A DNA stretch of 64,000 bases, taken from contig JAGPYM010000001.1 in NCBI GenBank assembly GCA_020736575.1, positions 2,480,001 through 2,544,000 of the forward strand. Reading direction: 5' to 3'. Position numbers and translations under genes: made by a program. This document shows positions 24,301 to 37,700 of this stretch, one piece after another. The notes below the pieces were generated by a model. It had not been told where the DNA came from. It did no database searches and saw nothing but the letters and a program-made list of their open reading frames with translations. Source of the stretch: Thelonectria olida (Eukaryota > Ascomycota > Sordariomycetes > Hypocreales > Nectriaceae). Numbering within the stretch: position 1 is the stretch's first letter; each line of letters opens with the position of its first letter.

Positions 24301-27300
24301 GTATGATAGCGAAACGTGACAACAAGAATGATGGAGAGAAGTTGACATGACACAAAGTGCGGGTCGTCCACCGACAATTGAACGTGGCAGAGGGAACAGT
24401 TTGTCAACATCCACCCCCATCGTCATCATTCCCCCGCTCAGATGCTAATGAGACAATGAGGGTCCCCGGCTAGCTTTTCTGATACATCGTGACCTGCGAG
24501 GCAAGACATCCTCCGCGGCGATGAGCACAACAACGATTCCGGGGCTGCTCTTCGAATTCTTAGCTCGCTTCTCACTGCCGGCCGACCTGGGTCTTTCTTC
24601 CCCACCGCGGAATAGAAGATGTGAAGGGCATCTGGCCAATGTCCGTACCGGGTAGGAGCAGAACATGCTCTGCTCTGCTCTTCTCAACAAGACTCGGAAG
24701 CCCACTCGCGATGCCCTTCAACCTGGAATGTTGTTCGTTCCCATCTGACACTGGAGCCATGAAGCGACCTCTTTCCTCTTCGTCTATCAAAGGCCCTTGA
24801 TCGCGGTATCAACTAAAACCTGGCCTCGGTTAGAACTGTAGATGTCTTGGTTGCCCACTGAGATCCCACCTTTCCCCAGCTTGTGCTTCTCCGTTCAGGC
24901 CGCTGAAGGTGAAGATTCGTTCGTCCCATCGACAAACGTCTATGCATACGAGCTCCCGTCTCCGGGCTAGTGTCGGCATCGCCCGTTCCTAGCTCACGCC
25001 GCCCTCACCGCCATGCTCTTCTCATAACTCCCATTCGAGTTCAACTCATCCAGAGCTGTTCGCAATAACCATCTTCAGATTGAGCCGTGAGTATCTGGAT
25101 TTTGAGGCCCATCACCAGTTCTTATGGTGGAGCCAACGATCCGAGGATGGTTTCAACGCGATCAACTTCACTGAAAACAAGAAACGGCGGCATAGCCTGA
25201 CTGCAGGTACCGAAGGCCGACGACTCGCCGTCATCTTTGCATGCGTTTGGCCGGCAGAATCGGAGGGGAGGACTTGGTAGGGTTGACTTGCGTATCCGGA
25301 GGAACCGGTCTGTTGGCAGTCGTTTTGCTCTCGATGTTCGGAACTATCCACGCGACATTGCCGTCGCCCTTTCTCGCCCATTAGTTTCTTCATGCCTGAG
25401 CCAGACCTCTGCAAAACAGCTTCATTCAAACGCAAATGTCCTTGTTACCTGTGGCAAAGACTGGTGCTCCAACAACGCTGAGATATCATCGTCATTTTCT
25501 TACCTACCCTACATTTCCCAATGCAATTGGAGAATGCAAAAGGTGACTATTCACCAACATCACGGTTGGAACATAGATTCGAGCCGTATTTCAGACTTGT
25601 GACGTCAACTTCTTGAAACAGCTGCATTCTTCTCTCGGTCTGGGGAGTTTGCCACGTCGTGGGCCTCGTGGGTGGCCCATATGTGGCAATGAGGTCTCCA
25701 AGACGGCCACAACAACGATCTCGCCAATCCCGAGTGTCCGAAATCACCATCGTCGAGACGCCTTATCTCAGAGATGATCCGCTGGAATTTGTGCGAAGTT
25801 GTATGCCCATCAATCCAAATTGATGGCACAATACGTGGTTGCATTGTGGCAACATTGGACTTGCGCAACGAAGGTTTTGATATGTACCAAGGGTCAACCA
25901 CTCGCTGTCTCTGGGATGAAGTGGCAACAGATGCAGGACGACCTCGTATCCCCGGCATGTATGGCCGGAGCCTAGGTGGGTCATTGCCTCGAGCTGCGTT
26001 GTTTTCTTCGCAAAGGCCAGGACAACAAGAGGGTGTGCTGCGAGGATACTATGAGCCGTTTGATAGGAAATGAGGGGCTCAATGCGAAGTCTTGTTAGAC
26101 AGGCGAGCCATGACGAATCGCTGAATGGGCACTGGACTTCCTTTTGGCAACCCACACCAACTGTCCCGCTTTGCCGTCAGACTGCATATAAGTTCCCTCG
26201 AAATTGGCAAGGCCTATGCCATATATCCCCATCTCCAGATGCAGGTTGATAGTTTAGCGCCAGGCACACCAAGTTTTGACCACCTGGACAAGCCCAGGAG
26301 AGCGCTTGCCCATAAGGACTGCTCTGGAACTGCGAAACATGTTGGGCCAGTGTACCGGCAGCATCTCATGCATCCCCGGAACCTCCTCCGGCCCGCCTCT
26401 CCACACTGCCCTCGAACCGGCAGTCTGACGCTCTCGTACCCTGTCTATATGACGAAAGAACGAGCAAAGGGAACCAGTTAGATATGGCGGGCGGCGGCAA
26501 GTCAGTCCCATCTGTTTGTATTTCGTTGAGCCACGTTTCCGTTCCCAAGGACTTGGAGCCGAGACACCCCAAGCGATCCAAGCCAGTGGCTTCGGCGCAA
26601 TGTAACAACTAGCCCAATGCAGGCCTGAACTGGGGCAGTTGAAAAGAGAAGTGGTGCTCCTCGCCCAATAAGCCCTGAATAGGGTTATCCAGCACACAAC
26701 TATATGCACCAAGTCGACGAGCCGCCTATCAGACTGAGTTCGTGGGTTCAGCTTGAAGGGTGGGCTTTTCTATGAGAGCAAGGACCTTGGCAGAGAGCAC
26801 CTCGATATGTTGAGTCGATCCTTTGAAGATATTTCCGTATTAGAATCTAGTCCACATGAGACTAGGATCATTATCAAGCATCGTTAGAAATCGCTCATGG
26901 TGACTTGATTCGCAACTTGGAGCCCAAAGCAGTGTTTTGCCACACCACTAGGCCTGACGACGAGAGGCTCGGGATTTCAATCGTTTAACCAGGCAATCCA
27001 GCTCCCCAACCGATACCAACAATGCTAATAGGGCTACTCTGATGTGGTAATGCCCGAACGGGGGTACTTGGGCAGCTAGGGACGCATGTCTGGGTGTACC
27101 GTAGCAGGATGCGAATGCACGTAACTGGCGTTATTTGATCGCAACGTACGAAGTAACGTCCGTTGAAAATATCGTTGAAGTAGGTCTCGAATGAGGTGAT
27201 AATCGCTGGTTTGCAAGGGTGAGCTTGTTAATAGGAACAAGTCATGGACACGCGATTGAATATGCAGAGGAGATTATCACCCAACTTGTGTCCCTGCGAG

Positions 27301-30300
27301 ATACCCTTGTCAATACTTCGGACGTCGAGAGTACTCGTTTTTTTCGTTGCAAGTCGTACCTCATTCGTGCAGCGCAGGCTTCCAAGGCCTGTCAATTTTT
27401 CTTCAGGTCGGGCAATGGGTCGAAAATTGATCTCCAAGGGAAGTCGAACAGATCAGTCGCAGCATATGCAATCGATTCTAGCATCAAGATTCTTGTATCA
27501 ACCATCCCTAAAACCTCCATCGACGTCGTTTTAGCAGATGCCCCGTGCTCACACCCCGTCCGTGTGCCTCCCTTGCGGAGTCGATCAGCCTGGGCACAGA
27601 GCAAAGCTAGGGCTATCCTGGCTCCTCCACAGTCTTTCAGTCCCTTTTCATGGGCTCGTACCTTGTGGTCAACAAGATCTCTTCCGATCTTTCCTCGCTA
27701 CATCTGTCTTGGCTCGCTAGCTATGGTCTTCCCATGCCATTGTTGTGGTAGTCACACACTTGATCAATGTCTTTCCACATCGATGTTAGGAGTGAAAGAC
27801 GAGTGGGATGTTCAGTATTTTCGGAGGAGTCTCGTTCTCATCCGCCACATGGCCTAGAGTGTGTGAAAACGTGATAGGATCCTGTCCTCCTAGGATAGTA
27901 TTCCCTGCTGGCTCTGTCACAAATTGGCACCAAGGTGAGAAGGCGAGAGGGCCAGGGTGCTGTGGGGATCGGATTCAGACTGATGGTCAGTTCTGCAGGA
28001 CGCAGACCACTTATTACTGTGAAACGAACAAAGCCCTGACCCACAGCTCAATAAATTGGCTCGGCTGCTAGTTCTCCCCTCAGATCTTGTCGCGAAATGG
28101 TGAATAGTGGTGGCATTGCTGACCCAGAGAAAGTAGCTGTGACTGGTCTCGGCTACTAAACATGCCGTCAAGAGAGGATGGGATCTACCGGCCTCACATG
28201 AAAGCTTCGATGCAACATGGCACTTGTCGGCCAGGGCCGCATAACCGATGCTCTTGAAGCTGGAATCGATAGCCATTGCCCGAACAGTCGACCTGCGTCG
28301 CGCCGCGCCGGCCCTCTTCTGGCTTCGGACCAACAACTGCTGGCTGATAGTGATCGCGGGATCCTGACAGGGCCTGGATGTGCGTAATTGACCACCACGT
28401 TGTAGCGCAGGCGCCAGCGCCAGCTAGTCTAGATCGGATCCGGCAAGGGCTCGGGACCTGGCGAGTTTGGTGACGACGTCGGCGGAGCAACAATTGCAGC
28501 AATTGGCAGTCCTGGTCCAGTGGGGACAGCCTTCGCAGGGACAGGATCAGGAGCAACAGGCCCGTTTCGTTGGCGATCAGGGAAGGGGAGGGTTTGCGGC
28601 TGCCATGGGGGTTGGGTCGCGCGCCGGCAACCAACTGGAGCAGGTGATGACTGACATGAAGCTAAAGAGACCCGTCGCCGTCGATTTCGTACAGTGCTGG
28701 TGGTTGGCTGCTGAGACATTTCTCCAAAATTACCATGGCAAGCGTTTCTTTTGGGGAGCGCTTCAGGTGAGTGTGGTGCCAAAGTCTCACAAGATGGAGC
28801 CGACCATGGCCTTCTCGCCCCAGGCCAATGCTGGTGGCACCGCCGTCACAACGGTCTTGTCGCTGAGGTTGAGACGCCACCGAGCAGCAACGACGACGGC
28901 GATGTGGGCTGTAGGTCCAGAAGGCGAGCGATGGAACTTACGGGATGGTGTCATTTGCGGCTTGGTCCATCTGCGACGAAGACGCGGGCGCTTCTATTCC
29001 TATCGGTGGTTAGACAATTGAAACAAGTGTGCCTCCCCAACCGCACGAGGGTGCTCTGGAGATGAAGAGGTTGTGGAGAGGATCCAATCTCAATACATAT
29101 CCAGAGCCTGAGTTGAGCAGGGGACCAGGTGTGAGCGGCTTGATTTGCGCTCAAGCCTAGTCAAGCCTCAAGGCGTGATGGCCCCTGAGGTCCAGTAAGA
29201 CCCATTCCTCTTCATCTCCTTCTGCAGATTGTGTGATTATCTAGGCTATTGAGTGAATGGGCTGCACCGTGCCCCCCGATGATGCAGATGTAAGCAGGGG
29301 GGGACAATAGAGACTCATCAGAGTCGAGTATAATGTGACCAGGCCGGCAGAGGTGATGCAGGCTTCACCCGTCCTCATGCTCTTTCAACTCCATCAGGCC
29401 GTCTTCAACGTACGGAATGGAGACATCCAATGGACGAAGTAATTACTGCCAGGTCGACAACAACGCCTCCTCAGGGCATGACCCGCATCGATTGCAACCC
29501 TGCGCGGGCTGCGGAGGAGACGATCTGCAGTTTGCCCTGTGGCTCGCCCGCTCACTGGCCGGGTGGCCCTACCAAGTGCCAGGGCAACATGGTTCACAAA
29601 GCAAAGAGCCAGGCCGGTCTGGCAGCGTCGAATCAACGGCTGTCCCTATCAATAGGACAGGTGGTCGTACCTTAGGTGAGGTATCAAAGCGGGCCTGGAG
29701 CCGATCCAATCTTGACGAAGCAGAAAGGTGAGCGATGCGATGTGATGTGATGATGCATCTTGTTGCTTGCTGTTGTTGCTGGCTGAGTCGCCAGTGCGAG
29801 TAAGGAGGAAGCTCTTACGTGGACTCTTTGCCGCACCACCCACTCGTCTCGTGAGCACCTGACGAAAATCGCAAAAGGACGTTGAATCAGATTGGTGGAA
29901 GGGAGCAATGATCTATGCTTATGCTAGGATCTCGCTGGCGCGTGCCGATGGATTGTCGTCACTTCAAGACTCGAGCCTGGTTGAAGGTTAAAAGTCAAGT
30001 CAACGGGAACGGATCTGAGATGGGCTTGGACTGTGTCACGGTGCACGCCGCACGGTGGAAGGCAAGACCCTGGAGCTCGGGGGCAAACCGAGAGACGGAA
30101 AGCACGGTTGAGCGGTTGAGCCGAGCCTTCCCACGCCCAGATCCATTGAATTGACCACTGAGGTGACCATTGCTCGAAAACCGTCAGCACTGGGATTGGG
30201 CCACAAAATCGTCCCCTCCACTAGCTCCGTTTGCTACGTCCACTGCGACTACCTTGCTGCCGTCCGCATCTCCCCAAACCAAGGCAGGCATGGTCCAGAC

Positions 30301-32877
30301 TAGTTCTGTAAGTATGAGCAGGTAGGTTGCGCAACTAACTATGTCAAGGAAGAGCGAGGCCAAAGGCGCCTGCCGCCTTACGATGTTGAGATGAATCGCT
30401 CATGCCTTGCGAAGTACTTTGTATTTGGAAGGGAGTAGTCATGTTTTCTCTCTTGTCTCACTTCTCTCTCTTCCATGGCAAAGATACCACTCCCATGCAT
30501 CCATCTCAGGCCCAGTCCGTCATGGTGCGTGTCTAGGAATACCATGGCTTACGGACATGTGAAATTACTAGTAAGTCGCTGAGGAGATATGACCTCTTGA
30601 ATAGAGGTAGGTACGTTGACGGGGGCATGGGCGTTACCCCGTCCTGCCCTTCCTTCCGTTGCTGCTTGCGTGCTGTGCGAAGCAGGTAAGCATACCTCAG
30701 GTTGAGTTGCAGATATGGATGTCTGTCCTCCAGCTCGTTCCAGCGGGCGCTGGGGACCCAGTTCCTGCATCCATGCGAAATAAAGTACTACATCGTATGC
30801 GACGTCCAATTGCTTTTTCGACAATCCCTCACCCGGGGCGGCATCTGGTTGGACAATTCCAAGCCCTGTCCCCTCTTCTCTCGACAGCTCTTGACAGCAT
30901 CCCGGCACGGGCACTGTTGCGGCTGCTTGTCTTGTCTGCGGTATTCCACAGAGTTCAGTCACATATGTACGATGCAAAGCGACGCAGACAATTGAGGAGA
31001 GAGATGCATCCTCCTCATCCACATTATTACAACCACGTCCGTCCATGGCTCCTCTACGACAACCCTCGTGGGTGTGCCAAGTTCAGCGGCGCGAGTGGGC
31101 AGGGCGTCTGAGTCTCCTTCTTTCCTCCGGTCTTGGTCTTGAACAAAGTCGTCGTGGTTTGGGGCTTAGTGAGTGTCGCCGTCGTCCGCCCGCTGTTTTC
31201 TCCTCTTCATTGTCAGTTCCCCTCCCTCCACTCCCCACTACCTCTTAGTCGTTGCTTCACCTGTCTCCTCTGATTTGCCTCTGTCGACATGTTCAGTGGC
31301 CCCTAGTTACTTCGTCCAGTCGCGCGTTTCCTCACTCGCGCATGCACCAGGACAGGCCCACTCACTAAACACGAGCCAGTCCATGCCCTCCCGCCCGTCG
31401 TCAATTGAGCCACTCTGAAGCTGGAGGCGACAAACCACCATGACAACAATGTCCCTCGCGGGCCAAGCAAATCCTGGCCCATCATCGTCGGGCACGAGAC
31501 ACGGCTCTCATGCGCCAGTCTCAAGTATCCACGCCACAGCGCGCGCGCATCTCACCCTTGGGGTACGGAGCAACTCTAGGAACTAGGTAGGAAGCGAACG
31601 AGATGCTGGAGACCCTGGGGGTTGTCAATCCTTTCAAGGGTCCGCAGAACAGGATGGAGCCGCGGGCAGGGACTCTCACCCTCACCAAACCCAGAGAACT
31701 GCTCGATGAGGTATCCGTCCACTACGACCTTGGCTGCTGTTGATGCCCCGTTAAAACACCCATGGATGCTAGGAGCCGAGAAACGGCATCGGCAGCAAGA
31801 ACAAAACAAACAAGACCCCGGCGTCCGGCTGGGGTCGGAGGATGAACGGACTCGGCTTCGTCTCAACGCCTCTTCCCCCAGTCTTCAGTCTGAAGGATGG
31901 AGTGTTGGCGACACGCCTACCAAGTCACACACCCCTCCCTCGTTCTCGCTGCGCGCTACTCACTAGAGATGCCCTCTCTGCACCAAGTCGAGCCGCCGCT
32001 GCCAGACATGGGTCCCTCCAACCCTCCAACCCCTCGCTCCCCACCGGTCCTAATGCAGTGTGTGCAGAACCAATGCACCCCTGCCGTCTTGTCCGTTCAG
32101 ACCAGATCAATCTTGACAAGAAAAGATGCGCGCTTGTCTCTATGTCCCGTCGACTTGCCTACATACCAAAACATACTCTCATTCATGGCTGGCCTCAGGG
32201 ACCCTCTTTGGTCTCCATGTTCATGCATGGCCCATTTTGGGGTGACGGGGTTGGACCTAAGGTGAGTATATATCTTAGACCCATTCCCCCAGCTTGAATC
32301 ACGACTATTACCATCGCCACGACCTCCTCTCTTCCCTCTCTCTCCCCTTCATCGGCCAATTCTTCACTGCAATGGCCGTGTCTTCATAGTCTCTTTTCAA
32401 TCACCCTGTACAATACTCCCCCTCCGGTTCCCCCATCTTACGGCCTTGCTGGTGTGTGTCTGGTGCATCTTGTTTCCCTCGATTTCTTCAGCGTCTGATT
32501 CACTTCAAACCCTCCCCCCCGACCCCAAGCCTTAATAGTGAATCATATCCAACACAGGAGATATCTATAAAGGTCAAAGCCTTTGTGTTGGTTTATTCGT
32601 TCCTCATACATTTATTTCTCTCGGCCGGATCTTCACTCCACTCACCCCTGTCGTCGAGTTGCTTGGTTGGAACATTTGTATCGAAACGATCACCATCCAA
32701 CACACGAGCCTATTCGAGTCGCTGTTTGTTCAAGTGGCTTCTACCTAAGACTGCCAATATTTGTTCATTCTATTCCCACTGCTACCCTATCTCTCTCCCC
32801 TTCCTTTCACTCTAGAGGGGAAACAGCACCTTCGCAAGCGTTCATTCTTCAACCGCGCCAACCGCTTCCATCTCAAC
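21312..32877. other. Long gene-poor region (about 11.6 kb)
   Basis: No gene is supported here. Open frames reach about 212 codons (27219-27857 on plus), but most start at GTG or TTG and none has a recognisable motif. Base composition looks balanced, without the AT-rich runs expected of RIP-degraded repeats, and no transposon fragments or terminal repeats were seen. Features noted: a hairpin at 21869-21905, TAGGTA/TACCTA motifs near 21721-21758 and 30604-30615, and C/T-rich tracts from about 32290 to 32870 that are probably the leader of the downstream glycosyltransferase gene. Weak gene candidates at 25693-26073 and 28662-28970 are discussed elsewhere. Confidence 0.5.
21869..21905. repeat. 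Perfect inverted repeat (hairpin)
   Basis: The left arm AGAAAACTCTG (21869-21879) and right arm CAGAGTTTTCT (21895-21905) are exact reverse complements around a 15-nt spacer. It lies in non-coding DNA. Confidence 0.9.
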
Positions 32878-34707
32878 ATGATCGACTCCGGCACAGAAAC
32901 TGTCGGTCCGCACGGGGCTCTCGGACTCATTCGGCTCCTTACCTTCGCACTCCCGTCCCTCGACTTTTTCTATTCAACCACTTTCTGGATCTACCTCTTC
33001 TGGGGTCTCTGGTAAGCTTGCCCTCCGTCTAGTCAACTAAGTGCCCATTCCACCCCACTCGACAATGTCTTGTTGCAGAGAAAACCCGCCCACTTCCATC
33101 CGTTCTCTGACACAACCTAACACAACCTCAGGATCCACCGATACCTCCGTCTCCTTGTGCACTGCGTCAGCCATTGGACGTACAAATCGAAACCTATTCC
33201 GAGCAAACCAACTTTCACCAGCCGGGATGTTACCGTTGTCATCCCAACCATCCACAATGCATTCGAGGAGCTTAGGCCCTCTCTACAGAGCATTTTGGCT
33301 TGCGAGCCTGCCGAACTCATGCTAGTTACCACTCATGACAAGCGAAAGGGCCTGCAGCGGTTGGCCGACTCGCTCGGTCATCCTAACATTCGTGTCCTAG
33401 ACACTGCCATCGCCAACAAACGCATCCAGGTTTGTGAGGCTCTTCCCAAAGTGTCAACTCCAATTACCATTATGGCGGATGACGATGTGACTTGGCCATC
33501 CACTCTCATGCCCTGGATACTGGCGCCTTTCGAGGACCCTCAGATTGGCGGTGTCGGAACCTGCCAGAGAGTCAGGCGCGAGTTCAAGGGCTCCTGGGCC
33601 ACTCGAGCCTGGAATTGGCTCGGGGCTGCCTACATTGAGCGTCGAAACTTTGAGATCTCAGCTACGCACAACATCGACGGCGGCACTTCCTGCATGTCTG
33701 GACGCACTGGCGCCTATCGGTCGGAAATTCTGTCGAGTCACGACTTTCTCCATGGCTTTAAGAATGAGAAGTGGAGAAAGTGGATTCTCAATGCGGACGA
33801 CGACAACTTTGTCACCCGATGGCTTGTCAGCCACCAGTGGAAGACCTGGATCCAGTATGAGCGGGAATGTGAGATTGAGACCACTCTAGAGAACGGCGTC
33901 AAGTTCCTGTATCAGTGTTCTCGTTGGGCACGAAGCAACTGGAGGAGCAACTGGACTAGCTTGGTCACGGAGCGATATATTTGGAAGTATGTACACTTGC
34001 ACCCAACGTCGCCCACAAGACCCTCTTTCTAACCCGGTACATAGGCAGCAATGGTGGTGCACCTACTCTCTTCATCTCGCCACCTTCACCTCTTTGGCTT
34101 TTGTCGTCGATCCGCTGCTCCTTGCCTCTTGCTGGCGGGCGACAGCGGATTGGGACATGCAGAGTCGTCGCTACGCCTTCTGGTCCCAGTTCATCTTCAT
34201 GTTCGCCTTCACTAAGCTGGTCAAGCTTATGGGACTATTCCTTCGAAACCCCAGTGACATTATCTTCCTTCCTCTGTCCATTTTGTTCGGGTACTTCCAC
34301 GGACTGATCAAGCTCTACGCTCTCGTCACGCTTAATATGGTACGTCCCTTGAGGCTATTTTTTTTTGTTACAAGACTAACGTTTTTATTCAGACGTCATG
34401 GGGCAGTCGAGCTGATGGTGACACCAACGATGAGCAGCGTCTGGCTCCAGCTCCGCAGCCATCTATTGTTTTGATGACCCCCCCTGGAAAGGGTTCACTC
34501 ATCCGCTATAATGCTCGTCAGAAGGTACGACCAGCTTTGGGACGGAGAGCGCCCGAGGCGGACTGGGAGGAGTGCGGCTATGCCACCTACGATTCGAGCA
34601 CATCGTATACGCCTATACGGGTGCCCACGCCGCTTAAATTGAGACCAGACGACACCAAGCTACGAACAGATGAAAATTCGACGAGTGAGGAGTGTCGGTT
34701 GATGTAA
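32878..34707 (+). CDS. Family 2 glycosyltransferase (fungal GT2/CPS1 type)
   Basis: Four exons, 32878-33011, 33132-33986, 34045-34339 and 34393-34707, give 532 aa. It resembles the membrane GT2 enzymes called polysaccharide synthase CPS1, whose Zymoseptoria and Fusarium members (ZtGT2, FgGT2) are needed for hyphal growth on solid surfaces. An N-terminal membrane segment precedes the GT-A fold (DVTVVIPTIHNAF). MADDDV at about D161-163 binds the nucleotide-sugar metal, NADDDNF (about 267-269) supplies the second acidic site, and QCSRW at about 306-310 matches the QxxRW motif. Several transmembrane helices follow (LATFTSLAFVVDPLLLASC, SQFIFMFAFTKLVKLMGLF, IIFLPLSILFGYFHG). The tail is polar and ends in ECRLM. 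The polymer product is not known. Confidence 0.9.
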
Positions 34708-37700
34708 TGCGGCTGCGAAACGACTTGATGATTTATGAGACATGTTTATCAATTTTTCCTTATGTCAACGGTTCTTCTAAGCCGATGAGACATCAATGGC
34801 GCGAAAATCCACAATCGGTTTCTTTTTTTTCTTCTTCAATGATTTGCACCAAAACAATCACACCACGCACGGCACGGCAAGGGATATGCGGGCTGGAGGG
34901 GGTCGGCAGACGGGCTTGGGGGTGGATATGGTGTTAGGTCCTAAGGAAAAAGTTTTGCTTCTCATTATTGGGTGATGAGGAAGTTTGTCTTTCATTTATT
35001 TCGGGTCAGGCAAAGCAGCGTTCACTGTTACGGGATGAGATATTTCCGTCACGCGAGACAATGCCTTGCCGACGCTATCCAGCGAGAGTCACCCGAGCCC
35101 CATTTCGCAAGAGAAGAAGCAGACAGAACGAGGCTCCCCAGAGACAACTTAGGTGTCCCTGAGCGTAAGAAGGCCGAGTCTGTATAAGCTCTTTCAACTT
35201 TGTATGCGCTAGGGAGCAATAGGCTTCTCAGAGGTTTAGAAAAGAAGTTCAACGAGAAGAGATTATTTTTACTCTAAACCTTTCTATCACGGCGAACAGG
35301 ACCAATATTCCAGATCAGACTCTGAGAGAGATGTGATTCAGGATGGGCGAGAACCACGGATGGGAGACTACCTATGATTACACCAAAAGCAAGGAGATTG
35401 CAATTTACGACGTAATATCGATATGGACACTGCCATATGGACATGAAGAAGGGACGAAACACGGCACAACAAACTTAATGACTCGGACGGTTGCAGATGC
35501 GGATCTCGATGCTGCGACGTGTGTTACACGGCAGGCGGAGCGGGCGTTGGTGCGACGCTGAGAACAGACAAGGATGAGCAGAAGACTGGGGGAAAGCTGG
35601 CTGAGAGGACAATTGCTCTCGACAAGGGTGCTACTGGTGGAGCGGGTTAGCGCCCAATAGGACTGGCCTCTGGAGGGCACAGAGGCGTGCGAGGGTGGTG
35701 ATGATGGGGATGGTGGTGAGGTGTCGACATCAACTCATGGCATTGGTTTGAGCATGGCAGATGGTCACTGGGCTGGAGGATGTGTGGTTAGACGTAGTAA
35801 TACGCGGTGGACTCTGTCCGAGGCCGGTCAGAGATGTGTATGCTTCTTTGCATCTCTCTTTACGTCTTTTGACAGGACCTATCGAGATGTGCGCTCTCTT
35901 CTGAGGTACTTTGTACGTGTCACTGCGTCCCTGCAAAGGTGCATGCATCGTCGACTTCACTTGAGCCCACTCAACCACCCCGGCACCCCGCATATAATAC
36001 CCATACTCCATTTTCCCAGCTTTTCGTCGTGCTTTAGGCTGTGGTTCCCGCTTATTAGCCATTGCAGATTCGAGTGAGTTTTTTTGTTTAGGGTGTCATG
36101 TTCGGGTCAAGGGTGATTTCGGTTGAATGTTGCAAGTTGCAGCACCATGCTGCGCGATGATACCTGGGTGGCTGCTTGAGTCGTTGGACCAGGTGATAAG
36201 TGCCCGAGCTAGGTCCAGTGGGGGCGTAACTGAGTTGGGTGTCTCTCACGGATCAAGCAACCTCCCTTGCGTCTTGTCCAAGAAGAGCTCCGAGGCACCT
36301 CATCGAGATTCGCGTGGCCATCAGACTTCGGCCTTGCAGAGAAGAGGCGCCTCAGGCAGTCGTCGGCTCGTAGCGCATCTCGATAACTAACTGAGATGGA
36401 AGGAAGGAGGAATCAGGGTCTTGCCTTCTTGGGAGCATAACTAGAGCCTATGATGACATGCGGCCTCCAGCCACCCACACCTATCTCGACTTCACACCAC
36501 AACTACAACTCCAGACGCGTACGAATGCAGACACGCTGGGGGATGGGTAGTATTGAGGCATGTAAGTCTAGCTCTATGCTTGTATGCGTTGTCTCGTGTC
36601 TTTCCGAGTTGCACTCGCCAATCCCTCTTCCCTGGTGTTTGCCCGCCTGCCGACGAAGCAGGCAGTGCGAGGGATGCAGCATGCGTATCCCATATCCCGT
36701 CCTATCTCTTATCCATCCCACTCTGTATGGCATTCTATCTTGTTCCCCATCTTCGCTACGACGCCGTCCAACTATGCAACAATTAGCCAGACCACCAACA
36801 TAGGTAGGTATTCGTTGGCGCCCTCCCCATGCCAGTGCGGAGCCCATTCGCGACGAAGACGGTAGGCACCTCGTCAAAGGTAGATGAGCAGCATCATCAA
36901 GTCCAAAGTCCGGCGTCGCAACTAATGGCACAAAAGCAAGACATTGATGAGGGGCTGGCTCGCCCTAGCCTCCGAGACAAGGTCGGACGAGCAGACGATG
37001 GGCAAGGGACAAGGGCTGAGGGCAGGGACATGGGCCAACTGGCAACTGCCTAGCGTCCAACATGTTCAAGGGAAACCCCGCAAAATGGGTGCAAAGGACG
37101 CAAAATCTCGCGCCGTCCAGCCGCCTACCTCCATCCATCGGCCGACATGTCCTCGATGGCGTCACTGCGGCGCGCGCCCCCTCCTCTCGCCGACTAAGCC
37201 AAAACGGCGCTGACTACCACAGCCCAAGCTGCAATTCACTAGCCAACTAGTCAATTCGCGACCGCACGTCAAAGGACACCAAGGGACCACAGAGCGAACC
37301 TGCTTCGGACACAGCCTGCACTTGAAAGCGGGGGAGGATTCCAGGTACGTAATGAGGCTATGTGCTTCGTGCTCGGCCGATGCTCGATGCGACCCTGGCC
37401 AGAAACAAGGGTAGCTTGACAGCTAGGTTCAGAAGGGCCAAGGGTAGGTATTTGCAGCTATTCAAGCTATCTCGATAACTCACTAGCACCAGACAGCACA
37501 CATGGTCTCCGCCGCCTCGTACCCTGTCCGTTGGACGCGGGGTTTCTGAGCTATAATTTCGTCGAGATAAGCCTTGTTCCCCATTTGAACCGACTCAATG
37601 GCCTCCACAGGGATGGCCTTTTGCCGGCGTGGGCGTCGTCATCGTCAATGCCGCAGACTCAATCTATTTGACTATGTCTTTGCCTAATTGCATCGGACGC

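Noticed and set aside
25693..26073. 127-codon open frame (QDGHNNDLANPECP and on) after an AG
   Set aside because: It reads rather like protein, but there is no upstream exon with a matching phase, no homologue known to me, and opposing minus-strand frames of similar length.
27219..27857. 212-codon plus-strand open frame
   Set aside because: It begins with GTG, has no recognisable motif and overlaps other open frames. Long chance frames are expected in this GC-balanced DNA.
28467..29021. 184-codon plus-strand frame and 117/146-codon minus frames in the same DNA
   Set aside because: Three frames are open at once, which reflects Pro/Gly/Ala-like composition. The plus frame starts with TTG. No domain is seen.
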